A stretch of DNA of 36,848 nucleotides from an uncultured Clostridia bacterium (GCA_944384535.1 CALWTS010000032.1:1-36848); one strand, 5' to 3'; positions 1 to 7,944 are shown, numbered from the stretch's first letter. Notes: generated from the sequence alone by a model not told the origin. Numbers and translations: made by a program.

Positions 1-380
1 AAATCATAATCACTACTGCTTGCAGAAACCATTGTTGTTGTATAGTATGTTGCAGTATTAGAATCATCATCTGAATCAAGTCCAATATATCCCCATGTTT
101 CAGAATTTGAAACTGAAACTGTTGGAGAATTAAGATATATATCTTCCTCTACAGGTACTTCTTTTACCTCGATTGTTATATTATCTATTACAGGATACTC
201 TTCTATCTCATTAGTAAAGCTATTTGCTTGAATTTTTATTTGCATATTGCCATTAACCAAATAACCATCTGTTTCTTTAACACTGACCACAAGATATTCT
301 ACAAAAAAATAAAAAATGGTTATAATTAACAGTAAAAAAATAAAAAATGATGATTTAGATTTAAGAAATTTATTTAACAT
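1..380 (-). CDS. Membrane-anchored extracellular protein, N-terminal part only
   Basis: The gene starts with ATG at 380 behind an AGGAG site (386-390) and stays open to the left window edge, so only about 126 codons are visible. The first 35 residues are a short Lys-rich stretch followed by a long Phe/Leu/Ile hydrophobic helix, as in a signal anchor. After that comes a polar region with Thr/Ser/Glu/Asp-rich segments (EEYPVIDNITIEVKEVPVEE, then Ser/Thr/Asp runs) typical of exported surface proteins or pilin-like minor proteins. No domain is recognised. It lies downstream of, and in the same direction as, the kinase gene at 475-975, so it could be read from that promoter. Secretion is inferred from the hydrophobic N-terminus; function is unknown. 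Confidence 0.6.
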   Translation of the reverse strand, partial: MLNKFLKSKSSFFIFLLLIITIFYFFVEYLVVSVKETDGYLVNGNMQIKIQANSFTNEIEEYPVIDNITIEVKEVPVEEDIYLNSPTVSVSNSETWGYIGLDSDDDSNTATYYTTTMVSASSSDYD

Positions 381-474
381 ATTTTCTCCTCAATTACTTA
401 TATTTTTTATAGCATCATCTAACTAATTTCAAATTATTTTATAAAAACCTAATATTTTTCACTTATATATAATT

Positions 475-975
475 TTATTTTAAATTTAAATCTTTAATTA
501 ATTTGTTGTCATTTTCGTATATAATACAATTTTCATCTTTACCAAAATCTTCAAATTTTGAACTTAAAAATTTAAATGTTTCTTTATCCATAAAATATTC
601 ACTTTCGCCTAAAAGTTTATTTCTATTTTCAATTCTTTTAAATATTTCATCGTCTTTTAATTTCAAATAAACAAACACAAAGTCATATTTTGCAAATATT
701 TTTGAAACATCAAATCTCTCATTCTTAGTCCAAAAACCAAAATCTAACACAACATTTATGTTTTTATCCAACAATCTTTTTGTAATGTCATAAATAATAT
801 TTTTACATTTTTTTAGTTTATCTTCAAATTCAACCCTGTTTTGAATTTCGCCAAACAAATTTAACATAAATTCATCAGCCGAAAAATGTAAAAAATTGAA
901 TTTATCCTCTAAAAATTTTGCCAAAGTTGTTTTACCACAACCAGGTTTACCACACAATAAAACTAATTTTCCCAT
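475..975 (-). CDS. Small P-loop kinase-like ATP-binding protein (AAA_33 type)
   Basis: A 166-residue single-domain P-loop protein. Walker A is GKPGCGKT at residues 9-16. A central VVLDFGFWTKNER segment (about 76-88) matches the D-x-G-F/W-x(4)-R signature of small AAA_33/zeta-toxin-like kinases, and a RIENRN stretch near 116 resembles the lid region. Members of this family phosphorylate small molecules such as nucleosides, sugars or antibiotics, or act on unknown substrates; nothing here fixes the substrate. Length is normal for the family. The upstream ribosome site is weak (GTGG), but a perfect TTGACA-17-TATAAT promoter lies just upstream, so it should be well transcribed. Confidence 0.75.
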   Translation of the reverse strand: MGKLVLLCGKPGCGKTTLAKFLEDKFNFLHFSADEFMLNLFGEIQNRVEFEDKLKKCKNIIYDITKRLLDKNINVVLDFGFWTKNERFDVSKIFAKYDFVFVYLKLKDDEIFKRIENRNKLLGESEYFMDKETFKFLSSKFEDFGKDENCIIYENDNKLIKDLNLK

Positions 976-1019
976 AAATTACCACTTTTAAAAATACTTT
1001 TTTCTAAATACACTTTTAT

Positions 1020-1048
1020 ATTATAAAAAACAGATGTCTTTTTGTCAA
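1020..1048 (-). promoter_or_regulatory. Consensus sigma-A promoter of the small kinase gene
   Basis: On the minus strand, TTGACA (1043-1048) and TATAAT (1020-1025) are separated by exactly 17 bases. Transcription should begin near 1013, giving a leader of about 38 nt before the ATG at 975. The remaining bases up to the plus-strand gene at 1270 are A/T-rich, and I see nothing else clear in them. Confidence 0.75.
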
Positions 1049-1269
1049 AAAAATTGATAAAAAACTTTTATAATAAGCTTTGTTTAATTAAAAATCAAAA
1101 TGAATTTTAAAAATAATAATTTTTCTTTTCTAAACTAAAAAAAAATGATATACTATTAAAAACTTTAAAATTGTTGATTAAGTTAATATTATTCTTAAAA
1201 AACTTTAATCAATATATTATAAATTTACAAACTTTGTTATTTTAATTATTATTTGATAAAAGGATAAAA

Positions 1270-2223
1270 ATGAAAAATATTATAGATCTAAAATTTGATA
1301 AAATAGTAAATAGATTTTATAAACAAGTTGAAAATAAAAAATATGGTAATCGTTACAAATCATGGGAACACTGCAGAAAATTCTTTATAGAAAATAAATA
1401 TAATTTATCGGAAAAATCTCAAGAAGAACAGACTAAAATTAAGGATAATATGTGTCTTCATCTAGCTTTTTACCTGGCTAGTTGGGGAATGTATCGTGGT
1501 AGCTCTTTTCTTTTACAAAATGATTATAAAATATTTTATGATATTATAGAAGTATTGTTAAAAGTGGAAGATGAGTGGTATAATTATAATCCATTCAAAG
1601 ATGATTGCGAAAAAGATTTTCCTGATATTTTTTTTATTGACCAAATAAATAACAAAAAAACTTCAATTTTATCTTTATTAACAAAGATAAAAACAAATAC
1701 AAATCAAATATTATTAGATGAAAATATCGAAAGTGACTCTATAACAGACACGTTGTTAACTAAAATTATATTAGGAACAGTTGGATGTTTACCTGCTTTT
1801 GATAGATACTTAAAAAAGGGGTTATGGTATTGTGGATTTAAACAAACATACAATAACAAAAATCTAAAAATTTTAATTCATGAATTAAGAGAAATTGATA
1901 AGAAGAACAATGTAATTAGTAAAACAATCAATGAAATTATTGATAAAAATAAATTATATACCCCATTAAAAATAGTTGACATGTTTTTTTGGGAAATAGG
2001 ATATGAATTAAGTTTATATGAAACCATATTTATGTTAAAACAAAAAATAAATATATTAAAAAAAAGAGAAAAAAATAAAATTAATTTAATTGCTCAAAAA
2101 CTTGAAGTTTCATATGATAACCAAAATTATGACAAAATTTGTGCAGAAATTCTGCAAAAAATAGAACAAATGTTACCTGAAATAGAAAAAAATGATATTT
2201 TCAAAAAGATTCAAGAAAAATAA
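1270..2223 (+). CDS. Conserved protein of unknown function, 317 residues
   Basis: Complete ORF with ATG at 1270 behind a modest GGAT site. It is soluble, with no signal peptide or membrane segment. The most distinctive part is a Trp/Tyr-rich block around residues 65-85 (LAFYLASWGMYRGSSFLL), which I associate with a widespread family of bacterial hypothetical proteins, together with a later LPAFDRYLKKGL segment (about 175-186). The C-terminal 80 residues are strongly Lys/Glu-rich and probably helical. I cannot assign a function. It is convergent with the nuclease gene of the protease/WYL/nuclease block, and its A-rich codon use matches the rest of the accessory left end. The 252 bases to the next gene hold no obvious feature. 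Confidence 0.65.
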   Translation: MKNIIDLKFDKIVNRFYKQVENKKYGNRYKSWEHCRKFFIENKYNLSEKSQEEQTKIKDNMCLHLAFYLASWGMYRGSSFLLQNDYKIFYDIIEVLLKVEDEWYNYNPFKDDCEKDFPDIFFIDQINNKKTSILSLLTKIKTNTNQILLDENIESDSITDTLLTKIILGTVGCLPAFDRYLKKGLWYCGFKQTYNNKNLKILIHELREIDKKNNVISKTINEIIDKNKLYTPLKIVDMFFWEIGYELSLYETIFMLKQKINILKKREKNKINLIAQKLEVSYDNQNYDKICAEILQKIEQMLPEIEKNDIFKKIQEK

Positions 2224-2475
2224 AATAAAAAAATTAAAATCTTTCATGATTTAGTTTGTATTTTTAAAATATTCCTTTAATATGAACAGTGAATTAATTC
2301 TTTTATAACCCAACTGTCCAACAGATTTTCTATCTTATTCTCAAAAATCAAACAATGCTTTTTTATAAAATTTTTTTAAAAAATTGTTTCACCATACAAA
2401 ATAAGATATAAAATGAAAATATTTTATAATATTCATAAATTTTATTTTACTCATCTTATATTTTTAAAGTTAATA

Positions 2476-3672
2476 TTAAAATGCTTCAAGCAAATCCTTT
2501 ACTATTGTAGGCAAATCATTTTTTATAAAATTTTCTATTGGAACTTCAATTAGTTCTCTCAATTCTTCATCTTTTATATCCAAATTGTTTTTTGAAATAA
2601 AATTATAGGATTTAATTATTTTCCATTTATTATTTAAAGATTTTCCCTTCACTTCATATTTGTGTTTCAAAGCAACATCAAAAACTTTTTTTCTGTAATT
2701 TTCATATTGACTATCTGCAGGACCTATAATTACCGCAAGATTTACACCATCATTTTCAAATATTTGAAACTCAAATCCTATTAAATTTGTTTGGTTTACC
2801 CATCCACTACCCATATGTCCACAAACAGAAACCAACTTATTTGGTGTAAATCTAATATAATGATTTGTATGATTCTCCCAAACGCTAATATCAAATCTTT
2901 GTGCATTCGCAACCAAATAATTATATATATAATCAGAAATTTTACTAATTAAATACGGTCTATTTTCAAAAATTAAATCAAATGCTTCCTTATGTTTTAA
3001 ATATATTTTTTTGCATATTTCTGCTATTTCTTTATCTTCCACAACATTTCTCCTTATCGTTTTTATATAATCTTCAATAAATATTTTAGCTTTATCAGGT
3101 ATTTTATAAATCTGCAATAAATTATTTAATTCTTCTAAAATAAAATCATACCCCATACTTACCCAATTATTTAAATCTGAAGACTCGCCACCAGTTGGAT
3201 TTAAATAAATTAAAACAAAACTATAATTTTTACCAAACTCATTAATCAAATTTGTTTTATACCTTTCCAACTGGTTTGAATGTTCATTTGAACCTATTTT
3301 ATTTTCAATTGCCATTACTAAATGATTATTTTCTGAAACAACTAAAATATCAATATTCTCTTTTTCCCTATATACAACAACATCACTTAAATCCATTAAA
3401 TCGATATCTACTGGTGTAATTCCATTCATTATATCAATATTGGTTCCCTTCGTTGCGTAAATCAATATTTTTTTTAAAAATTTATCATTCAAACCATGTA
3501 CAGCATTAGGATCTAACAACCAAGAAAGCATATTACTGTGCCTAATCTCAATACGATCAAGTTTTAAAATATTAAATATATTTAGTTCATTTGTCCACTT
3601 ATAAAGTGGCTCAAGACAGTCAATATCTGCAACTAATTCATTTATATATTGTTTTTTTCTTTCATTATCCAT
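2476..3672 (-). CDS. PD-(D/E)XK nuclease superfamily protein (PDDEXK_4 type)
   Basis: The start is placed at ATG 3672 rather than 3696 because AGGAG sits five bases before 3672, giving 398 residues. The N-terminal segment IEIRHSNMLSWLLDP (41-55) is the usual opening of the PDDEXK_4 family. The catalytic core is visible as D109 in NIDILV, E123-N-K125 in AIENKIGS and Q134 in the following helix. These proteins are putative metal-dependent DNases often found in restriction or defence settings; the actual target is unknown. It is the last of three minus-strand genes with the WYL regulator and FtsH-like protease, but the 145-base gap holds a possible promoter of its own (TATAAT at 3744-3749) and an inverted repeat. 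Confidence 0.8.
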   Translation of the reverse strand: MDNERKKQYINELVADIDCLEPLYKWTNELNIFNILKLDRIEIRHSNMLSWLLDPNAVHGLNDKFLKKILIYATKGTNIDIMNGITPVDIDLMDLSDVVVYREKENIDILVVSENNHLVMAIENKIGSNEHSNQLERYKTNLINEFGKNYSFVLIYLNPTGGESSDLNNWVSMGYDFILEELNNLLQIYKIPDKAKIFIEDYIKTIRRNVVEDKEIAEICKKIYLKHKEAFDLIFENRPYLISKISDYIYNYLVANAQRFDISVWENHTNHYIRFTPNKLVSVCGHMGSGWVNQTNLIGFEFQIFENDGVNLAVIIGPADSQYENYRKKVFDVALKHKYEVKGKSLNNKWKIIKSYNFISKNNLDIKDEELRELIEVPIENFIKNDLPTIVKDLLEAF

Positions 3673-3798
3673 AAAAACTCCTATACCATCTATCATTTTT
3701 TATTTAACAAAACAAACATTTTAAATTTAAATCAAATATTTATATTATAACTTCTATTTATGATAATAAATTTTACATTCAAGTTATACCTTCTTGTT

Positions 3799-3814
3799 AT
3801 GACCTACTTGTCAT
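3799..3814. promoter_or_regulatory. Candidate operator: inverted repeat ATGAC-N6-GTCAT
   Basis: A perfect 5-bp inverted repeat with a six-base spacer lies between the WYL regulator's stop codon and the nuclease gene, upstream of the nuclease's likely -10 element. Its position suits autoregulation or nuclease control by the WYL protein. The repeat is short and could be chance; another GTCAT half occurs at 4861-4865 between the protease and regulator genes. Confidence 0.25.
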
Positions 3815-3817
3815 TCA

Positions 3818-4819
3818 TCATACTTCCTTATAATGATTAACTTGATATTTGTTATAAATTTTTGTTACCGCTTTTTTTATTTTCTCTCTTGTCGTTAATG
3901 GGGAAATAAGTTCAACACCTTCACCATACTGCAAACACCAATAAATTAAAGCCATTTCATTCGCAACTACATCTGCATAAAGTTTATCACCCTTTTTATA
4001 AATTCTCGTGTTATCATCAAACCATTCTTCGACATACGAAACAGTATATTGACTATCAATAAGTAAAGTAGCATTTACAGATTGTCCACCAAACATATAA
4101 ATATTTTCGTTTATGTATTTTGAAATATCAATACCTTTATCAAAACCTTCTACTTGGGTTATCGGCAAAATATCCTCTTCACAAATTTTTATATTTTTAA
4201 TCTTATCTATTTTATAGTTTGCCACTCCTCTTTTATTGTAGCCACAAATTAAATAATAAGTTCCTTTATTATTTACCATTAAATATGGATTAACATATTT
4301 TGAAACATATCTACTGTCATTTACATCTAAATCGCTTCTTATATAATTAAACTTTATTTTTTTATTTTTTTCTATTGCTTCACTTATAACATCAATATTA
4401 TAAAATAATTCTTTATTGTTCGTTCTAGATATGTTGCTAGCCTTTAAAACAAAATTATATTTTCTTCTTTTATAAACACTTAAAAACGAATATAATTTTT
4501 TTGACAATTCTTGTGCTTGGTGACTTGTTATCTTTTTACTTGAAAATATAGAGTCAATTAAATAAGTTATTTGACTTTCTTCTAACTCTCTTTCTCCAAG
4601 GTAAAAACCTTTATTTGAGACTTTTTGAATATCATACCCTAAATCTCGTAAATACTCAATATTAGCAGCAATAGTTTTTCTATCACATTCCATAGCATAA
4701 AATTCATATATTAAACTTGCGATTTTATTTTGCAAAAGGGGATGATTTTCATCACTATAATCTTTTAAAATATTTAAAATATAAAATATTAAAAGTTTTT
4801 TATTGCTGTAACTTGCCAT
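3818..4819 (-). CDS. WYL-domain helix-turn-helix transcriptional regulator
   Basis: The start is taken at ATG 4819 (GGGAG five bases before), giving 333 residues; the ATG at 4846 has no comparable site. The N-terminal ~60 residues resemble a winged HTH of the DeoR-like type (LASLIYEFYAMECDRKTIAANIEYL). The WYL domain is seen as KIKFNYIRSD followed by YVNPYLMVNNKGTYYLICGY (about 155-200), with a WCX-like C-terminal part (DVVANEMALIYWCLQYGEG). WYL proteins bind ligands such as nucleic-acid fragments and commonly repress phage-defence loci. It starts 42 bases after the FtsH-like gene and precedes the nuclease, so it is the likely regulator of the block. Confidence 0.85.
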   Translation of the reverse strand: MASYSNKKLLIFYILNILKDYSDENHPLLQNKIASLIYEFYAMECDRKTIAANIEYLRDLGYDIQKVSNKGFYLGERELEESQITYLIDSIFSSKKITSHQAQELSKKLYSFLSVYKRRKYNFVLKASNISRTNNKELFYNIDVISEAIEKNKKIKFNYIRSDLDVNDSRYVSKYVNPYLMVNNKGTYYLICGYNKRGVANYKIDKIKNIKICEEDILPITQVEGFDKGIDISKYINENIYMFGGQSVNATLLIDSQYTVSYVEEWFDDNTRIYKKGDKLYADVVANEMALIYWCLQYGEGVELISPLTTREKIKKAVTKIYNKYQVNHYKEV

Positions 4820-4861
4820 AACAACTCCCAACATAAATAATATCATACAATAAAATATTTG

Positions 4862-6142
4862 TCATCCATTTTCATTTAACTTAAATTTATTTATAATCTT
4901 TTGAATATCACTTCCCAAAAGTGTCTTTTTTATTTTTAATTCTTCTACAATTTCATCTAATAAATTTCTATTTTTTATCAAAAGCTCTTTCGTTTTTTTA
5001 TAAAGCCTTTCTATTTCCATAGCGACTACATTATCTTGTCTTGTTTTTATTTCATCAGACACATCATAATTATGTCTAATATTACAGTTCTCAAATCCCG
5101 CCATCGCATATTCCACAACAAATCTACTAACAACTTGAAAAGCTCTTTCTAAATCTGATGCACAACCAACATCTACTTTTCCAAAAACACTCTCAACAGC
5201 AGCTTTTCCACCTAATAAAACACAAACTCTATTTTTCATAAGGTCAATGGAATTCCAATATTTATCTTCTCTAAAATAAGATGTAAATCCTCCTATATTT
5301 CCATCAAATGCCTCAGTAGATATCATCGTAACAGTTTTTGGTTGTAACAACTCGGAAATCAAAGCATGTCCTGCTTCATGGTAGTACGTATACTCACTAA
5401 TTTCTTTATCCTGATTTTTAATTGTTTCAGGAGCATCATAAATAACCCTCTTACAAGATTTAATAATGTCTTCAAATTCTATTTGTTTTTTATTTTCAAA
5501 ACCAGCATAAATACCAGCTTGATTGATTATACTCTCAAGCTCTGCACAAGACATACCATTTAATATTCTTGCTATCTCTTCAGCATTAATTTCAGCAACA
5601 TATTTTTTTTGAGAAAGATAATATTTTATTATATTTACAGCATCTTCACCTTTAGGATTTTTAACATTAATCAAAATATCAAATCTTCCTGCTCTCATTA
5701 GAGAATTTGGAATTACACTTAAATCATTTGCTGTTGCAAAAACTAACACATCATTATCTTTGCAATCATCAATACAAGATTGTATGGTTATATATTCTTC
5801 GGCGTTTTTATGTTTTTCATCTTCATTGGAAAACTTGTCTAAATCATCTAAAAAGACAATAGATGGAGAGTTTTCTTTTGCTCTATCAAAAGTTTCTTTT
5901 AAAAATTTTACAAAATCACTATTAGGTCCATTTTTTCTGCAAATAAAAGATTTAATCCCGCAAGCTTTAATAAACTTATCTGCAAACAAAGACTTACCAA
6001 CACCTGGACATCCATATAACATAATACCTTTAGGAACTTTAACTCCAAAATTTTTGTATTTTGATGGGTTCTTTATAATATCACAAATTCTTTCAAGTTC
6101 AATTTTTATTGAATCATATCCAATAATACCATCGAATTCCAT
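4862..6142 (-). CDS. Soluble FtsH-like AAA+ ATPase with M41 metallopeptidase domain
   Basis: The start is set at ATG 6142, eight bases after a perfect AAGGAGG, giving 426 residues. Walker A is GCPGVGKS (44-51), Walker B IVFLDD (95-100, Asp in place of the usual final Glu), and the second region of homology contains R150/R153 (LMRAGRFD). A peptidase M41 domain follows: zinc motif HEAGH at 255-259 and probable third ligand D330 in the ASDLERA helix. Canonical FtsH has about 600-650 residues and two N-terminal membrane helices; this protein has none, with only about 25 residues before the AAA domain. It should therefore act in the cytosol as an ATP-driven protease. It heads the block with the WYL regulator and nuclease; substrates are unknown. 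Confidence 0.85.
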   Translation of the reverse strand: MEFDGIIGYDSIKIELERICDIIKNPSKYKNFGVKVPKGIMLYGCPGVGKSLFADKFIKACGIKSFICRKNGPNSDFVKFLKETFDRAKENSPSIVFLDDLDKFSNEDEKHKNAEEYITIQSCIDDCKDNDVLVFATANDLSVIPNSLMRAGRFDILINVKNPKGEDAVNIIKYYLSQKKYVAEINAEEIARILNGMSCAELESIINQAGIYAGFENKKQIEFEDIIKSCKRVIYDAPETIKNQDKEISEYTYYHEAGHALISELLQPKTVTMISTEAFDGNIGGFTSYFREDKYWNSIDLMKNRVCVLLGGKAAVESVFGKVDVGCASDLERAFQVVSRFVVEYAMAGFENCNIRHNYDVSDEIKTRQDNVVAMEIERLYKKTKELLIKNRNLLDEIVEELKIKKTLLGSDIQKIINKFKLNENG

Positions 6143-6273
6143 AATAACAACCTCCTTTGAATTCAAAAACATTATAATTATATGAATGTACAAAAAAATG
6201 GACATCGCTGTAAATATTAAAATTTTTATATAAAAAATTTAAAAAATATTGTAAAACAAAAATGTTTTAAAAA

Positions 6274-6300
6274 AAAAAGAGAGAAGTTTTCTCTCTTTTT
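6274..6300 (-). terminator. Intrinsic terminator of the small transcript (bidirectional)
   Basis: GAGAGAA (6279-6285) pairs with TTCTCTC (6289-6295) around a three-base loop and is extended by A/T pairs on both sides. T-runs on both strands make it work in either direction; on the minus strand it ends the small RNA just upstream of the protease gene. Confidence 0.8.
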
Positions 6301-6315
6301 AAATAGAAAATAAGA

Positions 6316-6399
6316 CTATGAATTTTCGCAATGAGGAGATGACCTGCGGTTTTGCCATACAGGAGCCAAACTTAACTTATAAAACTTTCTATAAGTCAT
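6316..6399 (-). CDS. Possible 27-residue leader or toxin-like peptide
   Basis: Inside the small transcript an ATG at 6399 opens a 27-codon frame ending in TAG. The product is basic and not strongly hydrophobic (MTYRKFYKLSLAPVWQNR at the start, then RSSPHCENS). AGGAGG lies only two bases before the ATG, which is unusually close, although the longer AGGAGGTGAT match to 16S rRNA runs into the start codon. The ribosome site and start are predicted to be base-paired with the end of the same ORF. It may be a regulated small peptide, a type I toxin-like gene, or a chance frame in a non-coding RNA; I cannot decide. Confidence 0.25.
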   Translation of the reverse strand: MTYRKFYKLSLAPVWQNRRSSPHCENS

Positions 6400-6435
6400 C
6401 ACCTCCTCGGACATACTTGAAATAATTTCAAGCTT

Positions 6436-6470
6436 AATTACTATATCACATTAAAATAAAAAAAGCAACT
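6436..6470 (-). promoter_or_regulatory. Promoter of the small transcript
   Basis: On the minus strand, TTGCTT and TATAGT are 17 bases apart, and TGA directly before TATAGT makes an extended -10. The -35 region overlaps the terminator that ends the tRNA-Arg transcript, so the small RNA unit is packed tightly behind the tRNA. Confidence 0.5.
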
Positions 6471-6480
6471 AATTGTTGCC
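6452..6480 (-). terminator. Terminator downstream of tRNA-Arg
   Basis: On the minus strand GCAAC, a five-base AATTA loop and GTTGC are followed by seven T. It begins within a few bases of the tRNA CCA end, as expected for a monocistronic tRNA. Confidence 0.8.
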
Positions 6481-6484
6481 TATT

Positions 6485-6560
6485 TGGTGACCCCGCCGGG
6501 ACTCGAACCCAGAACAAAGCCTTAGGAGGGCTCCGTAATATCCTGTTTTACTACGAGGTC
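6485..6560 (-). tRNA. tRNA-Arg (anticodon CCT)
   Basis: A complete 76-nt cloverleaf on the minus strand. The acceptor stem is GACCTCG/CGGGGTC with one T-G wobble, the D stem GTAA/TTAC, and the anticodon stem GAGCC/GGCTT with loop CTCCTAA. That puts CCT at positions 34-36, reading AGG. The T arm is CTGGG-TTCGAGT-CCCGG and the gene encodes its 3' CCA. The 385 bases between it and the ABC operon start hold only an A/T-rich stretch, the ABC promoter and its leader. Confidence 0.95.
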
Positions 6561-6804
6561 ATTTTAAAATAATATGTTATTAAATGTAGTTTTTTGACTT
6601 CATTTTCGGTCAGAAGTTTGGATAATTTTTTAACTTTTACTTTGTTTATTCTCTTCCTCTAACTTCATTTCCAATTAAAATTTTGTTTATTATTATAAAA
6701 CTTTTTAAGTTTAGTTAAATCTTTTATTACATTGCTTTTTACATTATATCATATTTATTTCACTTTCTACAACATTTTTACTGAATTATTTTTTTTCTTT
6801 TATA

Positions 6805-6834
6805 TTGACATTTTATATCAAAATATGCTATAAT
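6805..6834 (+). promoter_or_regulatory. Consensus promoter of the ABC exporter operon
   Basis: TTGACA (6805-6810) and TATAAT (6829-6834) are 18 bases apart, and both hexamers are perfect. Transcription should start near 6841, leaving a leader of about 105 nt before the ATG at 6946. Confidence 0.8.
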
Positions 6835-6840
6835 TAAATG

Positions 6841-6911
6841 TTTCACATTATTTTGTGAAAAAAAATAAGAAATTGTCTTAAAGATATATTGCTAATACAT
6901 TTAATTTCTTA
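6841..6911 (+). promoter_or_regulatory. Structured 5' leader of the ABC operon
   Basis: The leader begins with a perfect hairpin TTTCACA-N6-TGTGAAA (6841-6860), right at the expected transcript start. TAAGAAATT (6866-6874) can then pair with AATTTCTTA (6903-6911), nine bases closing a 28-nt loop just before the ribosome site at 6931. It matches no riboswitch class I know; the hairpin could simply stabilise the mRNA. Confidence 0.35.
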
Positions 6912-6945
6912 CGCTTATTTTTCTAAAAAAGGAGGTAAAAGAAAA

Positions 6946-7944
6946 ATGGCAAGCATTATTGACTTTACAGACATTTGTAAGACTTTTAAAGTCCCTTTAA
7001 GGGCAAAGGGCAAATTCAGTATGTTTAAAAATTTCTTTGCAAGAAAATATAAAACTATTGAAGCTCTTAAAAACATTACCTTCAAAGTCGATGAAGGTGA
7101 TATTGTAGGTTATATCGGACCAAATGGTGCCGGAAAAAGTACTACGATTAAAATCATGAGTGGAATTCTTACACCTACTTCTGGGAATTGCGTGATTAAT
7201 GGATCTGTACCATGGAAAAACAGACGAGAATTTGTTAAAAACATCGGAGTTGTTTTCGGACAAAGAAGTCAACTTTGGTGGGACGTTCCTGTTATTGATA
7301 GTTTTGAACTATTACGCGACATTTACAAAATTCCTAGAGAAGAGTTCGACAAAACTTTAGAATTATTAAACGATGCTTTAAATCTCGACGACCTTTTAAA
7401 TCGCCCGCTTAGACAACTATCTCTAGGACAAAAGATGAAATGTGAACTTGCGGGATCGTTACTACATCACCCTAAAATATTGTTTCTTGATGAACCAACT
7501 ATTGGACTTGATGCTATAACTAAACTGGCCGTTCGAGATTTTATTAAATTCATAAACAAAAAATGGAACACAACGATTATTCTTACCACACATGATATGA
7601 ATGATATTGAAGCTCTCACGAATAAGATTATTTTAATAGGAAAAGGACAAATACTTTATCAAGGTAGTTTTGAGAATATAAAAAATCAATATTCATCTTC
7701 AAAAACTATCGTTGTAGAGTTTGCTAAAGACTATGACGACATTCACCTTGATGGCTATGAAACAATAAGTCATGAAAAAAGGTTTGCTACACTTAAAAAT
7801 TTACCATCTAAACAATTCCATCCTAAAGAATTTGTAAATGAAATCACTAGAAGTTATGATATTGTTGATTTTCAAGTAACTTCTTTAAGTGTTGATGAAG
7901 TTTTAGCAAAACTATATAAAGAATATGAAATAGTTGAGAGGTAA
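6946..7944 (+). CDS. ABC-2 exporter ATP-binding subunit
   Basis: The start is the ATG at 6946 behind GGAGG, not the upstream TTG at 6889, giving 332 residues. The ABC domain shows Walker A GPNGAGKST (58-66), a Q-loop segment near GVVFGQRSQLWWD (101-113), signature LSLGQ (158-162), Walker B ILFLDEP (178-184) and the H-loop in LTTHD. The C-terminal ~80 residues form the accessory domain usual in NatA-like exporters. It powers the two permeases that follow two bases and one base apart in the same operon. The family pumps drugs, lipids or cations outward; the cargo is not predictable. Confidence 0.92.
   Translation: MASIIDFTDICKTFKVPLRAKGKFSMFKNFFARKYKTIEALKNITFKVDEGDIVGYIGPNGAGKSTTIKIMSGILTPTSGNCVINGSVPWKNRREFVKNIGVVFGQRSQLWWDVPVIDSFELLRDIYKIPREEFDKTLELLNDALNLDDLLNRPLRQLSLGQKMKCELAGSLLHHPKILFLDEPTIGLDAITKLAVRDFIKFINKKWNTTIILTTHDMNDIEALTNKIILIGKGQILYQGSFENIKNQYSSSKTIVVEFAKDYDDIHLDGYETISHEKRFATLKNLPSKQFHPKEFVNEITRSYDIVDFQVTSLSVDEVLAKLYKEYEIVER

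Larger units (their letters stand above)
6272..6437 (-). ncRNA. Stand-alone small transcript with folded ribosome site
   Basis: A compact transcription unit of about 160 nt. An extended -10 promoter reads into it, and a strong T-tailed hairpin (6274-6300) ends it. From the 5' end it has a 7-bp hairpin (around 6415-6431), then GAGGAGGTGATGAC, which carries a ten-base match to the 16S anti-Shine-Dalgarno tail. A 7-bp hairpin follows at about 6375-6396, and finally GTCATCTCCTC, which pairs with the ribosome-site region (11 bp, 3-nt bulge; 6333-6343 with 6395-6408). It matches no RNA family I can name; I considered 6S, SRP, tmRNA and common riboswitches. It may be a regulatory RNA or the mRNA of a tiny peptide. 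Confidence 0.45.

Noticed and set aside
6143..6205. Hydrophobic N-terminal segment of the FtsH-like protein that could be a membrane anchor
   Set aside because: It precedes a perfect AAGGAGG/ATG start at 6142 and has no ribosome site of its own, so it is untranslated leader.
6300..6440. 6S RNA, SRP RNA, T-box or a known riboswitch
   Set aside because: None of the defining conserved motifs (SRP tetraloop region, T-box GGUGGUACCGCG, riboswitch cores) is present on either strand.
6889..6945. N-terminal extension of the ABC ATPase from an upstream TTG
   Set aside because: GGAGG at 6931 is well spaced for the ATG at 6946, and the upstream stretch lies in the structured leader.
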